Shown here one piece after another: positions 61,357 to 64,000 of a DNA stretch of 64,000 nt (its first letter is position 1; each line of letters begins with the position of its first letter). The notes beneath the pieces are model-generated. The model was not told the DNA's origin. It was given only the letters and a program-made list of their open reading frames with translations, and did no database searches. The translations under genes were made by a program, and so were the position numbers. Origin of the DNA: JANQIV01 sp050117315 (GTDB lineage: Bacteria > Bacteroidota > Ignavibacteria > Ignavibacteriales > Melioribacteraceae); the NCBI GenBank assembly GCA_050117315.1, contig JASFMY010000007.1:38566-102565 (forward strand), given 5' to 3'.

Positions 61357-63636
61357 TCAACCGTTTATTCTGAGATACAAGTATTCAGAATTCCTTTGCA
61401 TACCTACCATATTCAAAGCATACTTTTCCGGCAGATTTTCTGATTCATCCAATTCCCAATACGGATGATAGGACTCAAGTTCTTTATTGCTTAAAATGAT
61501 AAGATTCCGATTCTCATGCTGTAATGATCTGAAAAGTTCTATTTCATCTGAATCATAATTATTGGCAGTTTTAGAAAGGATAATATAACAATCAATGCCG
61601 ATTCTTTCGATACTATCTTGAATACTTTTTAAATTGTCGATATCCTGCTGGTTAATTTTTTGACCTTCACTTTTACATTCTGCAATGCCGAGTTGAATTT
61701 TATCTCTACTTTCATACTGGAGTATACAAAAGTCTATTTCACACCTACATGAGTTTCTTAGTACCAAAGATGTTGAATACACTAATTTGTAACTATCAAA
61801 GATTCTAGCAAAAGTAAGAAGGCTGAGGATAACTGGAATTGCGCCTTCTTGATTATTATCTTTCGAAAATAATCCACTTCTAACGAATCTCCAATATTTA
61901 TTTGCTTGCCCTTGGAATTCTTCAGCGATATAACTTGGCATAAAATGTTCGAATCCACAAAATGGACACTCCCACTTTGATGTGAATTTGTTAAGCAGTA
62001 TCTTTTCTTTTAATCCACATTTTCTACATTTAAATTCTTTTCTTTTACGAAAAAGGCTGGGTAATAAATTTAGCTTTGGGGCAAATATTTTTTTCTTTAT
62101 CAAGAAATTAAAAACCTCTTTGGTCCCTAATTTTTTTCTATCCCTTGATTCAATGTAGAGACTCTGAAATTTACTGAAGTTATGCTCCCAAATTATTTTT
62201 GTGGCGTCACTCCATTTGATACTTTTTCCTTTCTCGGTGCTTTGAGACGCAATTAATTTTCTTACCCCTGTTATTTTAAAGACTCTGCATGATTCTATTG
62301 GATAATCTTCCTTCATTCCTTGAATAATCTGTTCAGTTAATAATCCAGCCTGACTCATTTTCGTTTTGTATCCAGCAAGCTCAAAAATTTTTTCTATCAT
62401 TTTATTATGAGGAATTGGATACAACGTCAATGTTTCAGTACTGCACTTTATTAATACCCCTATGCCTTCACGTTCTGAGCGTATCTTCCATGGATCAAAT
62501 TGAATTTCCCTACTATAGAATTCATTTAATGCTCGTATGAATGGTGGGTTAAGTGAGTGCCTCGGATATTCGAAATCTCCAAAGGTCTGTATTGAAATGC
62601 CGATCTGCTGAAAACCAACATTCCGATCTCTTCTATTTTCCTCGGCGTTAATAAATTTCTTTTCAGGCAATGACATTGAGACGCTATATCTTCCATAATT
62701 CTTCTCAATATTTGCCATTGTATTCTGCCAATCAAAATATTGATTAGCGGGTTTTATATTTAATCCATTCCAATTAACCTTATCACAATGTGAAAAAACA
62801 AAACGCCTTTTAACACTATATCCATTTAATAATTCGTGAATTTGTTTATGGTCGCCCTGAGAATAAAAGACAGTTATCCAGTCATCAATGTTTGGATTCG
62901 AATTCGGTTTGTTATCTAAAGATTTTAAATAGGAATTAATAAATTGATAGTATCTTTGTGCCTGTTTATTCGGTAGAAACTCTATACTGAGACCAGCAGC
63001 ACGTAAATTCCAAAACTGTAATAGATCATTAAAATTATTCACATCACCAACATAGAGACCATCTCCTCTCCAAGTTCCACCGTATCCTGATAATCTTAAA
63101 CTCGTTGCGATTATAGGAGATATTCCATTCGATAAATTACTTATAATTGTTTCATTTTTACCGATATTTATTACTTGAGACCTCAATCCTTTTACAAATG
63201 CATCTTGAAAATCATCTTTCAGTTCTAAGTCAGAGGGAAAATATCCAAATCGGAGAGAAAATAGATTATTACAATCATCTGAGGTATCGTAGTTCACTAA
63301 AATGCAGTTACTATTTTCTTCTTTTGGTTTATTCTTAAATTCTTTTTCCCAATAGTAATTCACTATGTTTAACGAATCTAAATAACCAAGTATTTTCTTT
63401 TTAGTATGCCAATCGTCGTAGAAGATATTTTCAGCATAATGTCCTGGATCTTTTAGAAACGGATTTTCACGTATAACCTCATCAATCTCTGGAGATTGAG
63501 CAACGGGAAAGAGTACATCAACTGCAAAAAGGTTTAAAAGCTGATTTGCAAAATTCTTATTCGTAAATGAAACTGGAATTAATGGATTATAAATACCTCC
63601 CCAAAGTAACGTATTAATACCAGAAGCTTTAATCAA
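61357..63636 (-). CDS. Orphan protein with zinc ribbon and PD-(D/E)xK nuclease motif
   Basis: The protein has at least 759 residues. Its middle (about 1-530) is unfamiliar. A zinc ribbon uses Cys537, Cys540, Cys557 and Cys560 (FKCRKCG, WECPFCG). A C-terminal PD-(D/E)xK-like core has Asp635 (EIDFCILQ) and Glu653-x-Lys655 (GIAECKSEG), the restriction-nuclease pattern. It may be a defence effector. TTG 63636 is the first usable start, but the frame is open for 19 more codons, reading KYRPIKIGFLVREGI, to a TAA at 63694-63696 with no ATG, GTG or TTG; the true N terminus is thus uncertain or the 5' end is damaged. It has no partner gene in the window. Confidence 0.6.
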   Translation of the reverse strand: MIKASGINTLLWGGIYNPLIPVSFTNKNFANQLLNLFAVDVLFPVAQSPEIDEVIRENPFLKDPGHYAENIFYDDWHTKKKILGYLDSLNIVNYYWEKEFKNKPKEENSNCILVNYDTSDDCNNLFSLRFGYFPSDLELKDDFQDAFVKGLRSQVINIGKNETIISNLSNGISPIIATSLRLSGYGGTWRGDGLYVGDVNNFNDLLQFWNLRAAGLSIEFLPNKQAQRYYQFINSYLKSLDNKPNSNPNIDDWITVFYSQGDHKQIHELLNGYSVKRRFVFSHCDKVNWNGLNIKPANQYFDWQNTMANIEKNYGRYSVSMSLPEKKFINAEENRRDRNVGFQQIGISIQTFGDFEYPRHSLNPPFIRALNEFYSREIQFDPWKIRSEREGIGVLIKCSTETLTLYPIPHNKMIEKIFELAGYKTKMSQAGLLTEQIIQGMKEDYPIESCRVFKITGVRKLIASQSTEKGKSIKWSDATKIIWEHNFSKFQSLYIESRDRKKLGTKEVFNFLIKKKIFAPKLNLLPSLFRKRKEFKCRKCGLKEKILLNKFTSKWECPFCGFEHFMPSYIAEEFQGQANKYWRFVRSGLFSKDNNQEGAIPVILSLLTFARIFDSYKLVYSTSLVLRNSCRCEIDFCILQYESRDKIQLGIAECKSEGQKINQQDIDNLKSIQDSIERIGIDCYIILSKTANNYDSDEIELFRSLQHENRNLIILSNKELESYHPYWELDESENLPEKYALNMVGMQRNSEYLYLRING

Positions 63637-64000
63637 GTCTTCAACTATACCTTCACGTACTAAGAATCCAATTTTGATTGGTCTGTATTTTAGTTACACA
63701 ACATACTAGTGAAGCGTCCTGAAAAAGGTTGACAGAATTATTGAATATACACAAGCCAAATAGGTTTTGGGATTTAGTTTTTATTTAGAACTCACCTAAA
63801 TCCTCCCGCCTCCTCCCGATAAATCGCATAAGCGTCAACTTAATACAATTAGTCGTAGTTTCATCATTATGTGTCGCTCCAATGGGAATTTTTAATAGTT
63901 ATTTATAGACATGTTGCTTCAAGGAACATTTTCAATAAGTTATTCAAATAGAATTAAACAAATCATTCGGCTATAGCCGTTTAATTATGGTAGAAAAAGG
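63637..64000. other. Right-end region with no gene seen
   Basis: No convincing reading frame is visible here on either strand. It holds an 8-bp inverted pair GGATTTAG (63770-63777)/CTAAATCC (63796-63803) and a perfect 12-bp palindrome CGGCTATAGCCG (63968-63979). The stretch GCGTCCTGAAAAAGGTTGAC near 63714 has the look of an insertion-sequence end, but no transposase gene is present, so I do not call one. Confidence 0.4.

Noticed and set aside
63700..63850. Insertion-sequence end
   Set aside because: The GCGTCCTGAAAAAGGTTGAC stretch looks like one but I see no transposase, no paired end and no target duplication.
1..64000. tRNA and rRNA genes
   Set aside because: I looked through the intergenic stretches for cloverleaf-like or rRNA sequence and saw none; a covariance-model search could still find a short RNA.

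Overview
The window is AT-rich, gene-dense bacterial chromosome. Several features point to the Bacteroidota/Chlorobi side of the tree, most likely an Ignavibacteria-like organism: a lipid A pathway (LpxB, LpxK), a FeoB split into GTPase and membrane proteins, a type B ribosomal protein L31, PEP-forming pyruvate phosphate dikinase, and a TTG/TAnnTTTG promoter of the Bacteroidota kind. The taxonomic call is inference from gene content, not from a marker-gene search. I saw no tRNA, rRNA, prophage or intact insertion sequence.

Region 1 (about 1-26300, plus strand after the first two genes) is mostly housekeeping: cyclophilin lipoprotein, a sodium:neurotransmitter-type transporter with a small unlisted partner subunit, holA, an ECF sigma factor with a likely membrane anti-sigma, L31, rsmB, a RodZ-like protein, ligA, a STAS protein, a PgpH-type HD phosphodiesterase, a Xer recombinase and an M50 protease. 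From 16151 it becomes an envelope polysaccharide locus: MsbA-like ABC exporter, an O-antigen ligase/polymerase interrupted by what looks like a seven-bladed propeller, a small secreted H-type lectin, three glycosyltransferases and a polyprenyl glycosylphosphotransferase. It ends with nadK.

Region 2 (26313-51395) is almost wholly on the minus strand. It starts with a tight four-gene cluster (two tandem ATP-grasp ligases, a GNAT acetyltransferase, a lysine 2,3-aminomutase) whose product is unknown to me. Then come recG, gpsA, plsY, ispD, queA, ppdK, the lpxK/acyltransferase/lpxB group, a methyltransferase, an HAD phosphatase, smc, a GH2-like protein fused to a membrane domain, tpiA, a NifU-like scaffold and Mrp.

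Region 3 (51396-60300, plus strand) holds a type II toxin-antitoxin pair and then a ferrous-iron locus: DtxR repressor, a membrane-anchored DtxR-FeoA fusion, split FeoB and a TonB-dependent receptor. A Bacteroidota-type promoter overlapped by inverted repeats stands upstream. This locus is peppered with short palindromic repeats ending in TGTCATTCCC/GGGAATGACA; one copy carries a frameshifted GIY-YIG nuclease gene, which looks like a small mobile unit.

Region 4 (60300-64000) is accessory: a small secreted protein, a 21-bp minisatellite, and a large orphan protein with a zinc ribbon and a PD-(D/E)xK nuclease motif, whose start is unclear. The best candidates for something undescribed are the ATP-grasp/GNAT/aminomutase cluster, the GIY-YIG repeat element, the propeller-bearing polymerase and the orphan nuclease.
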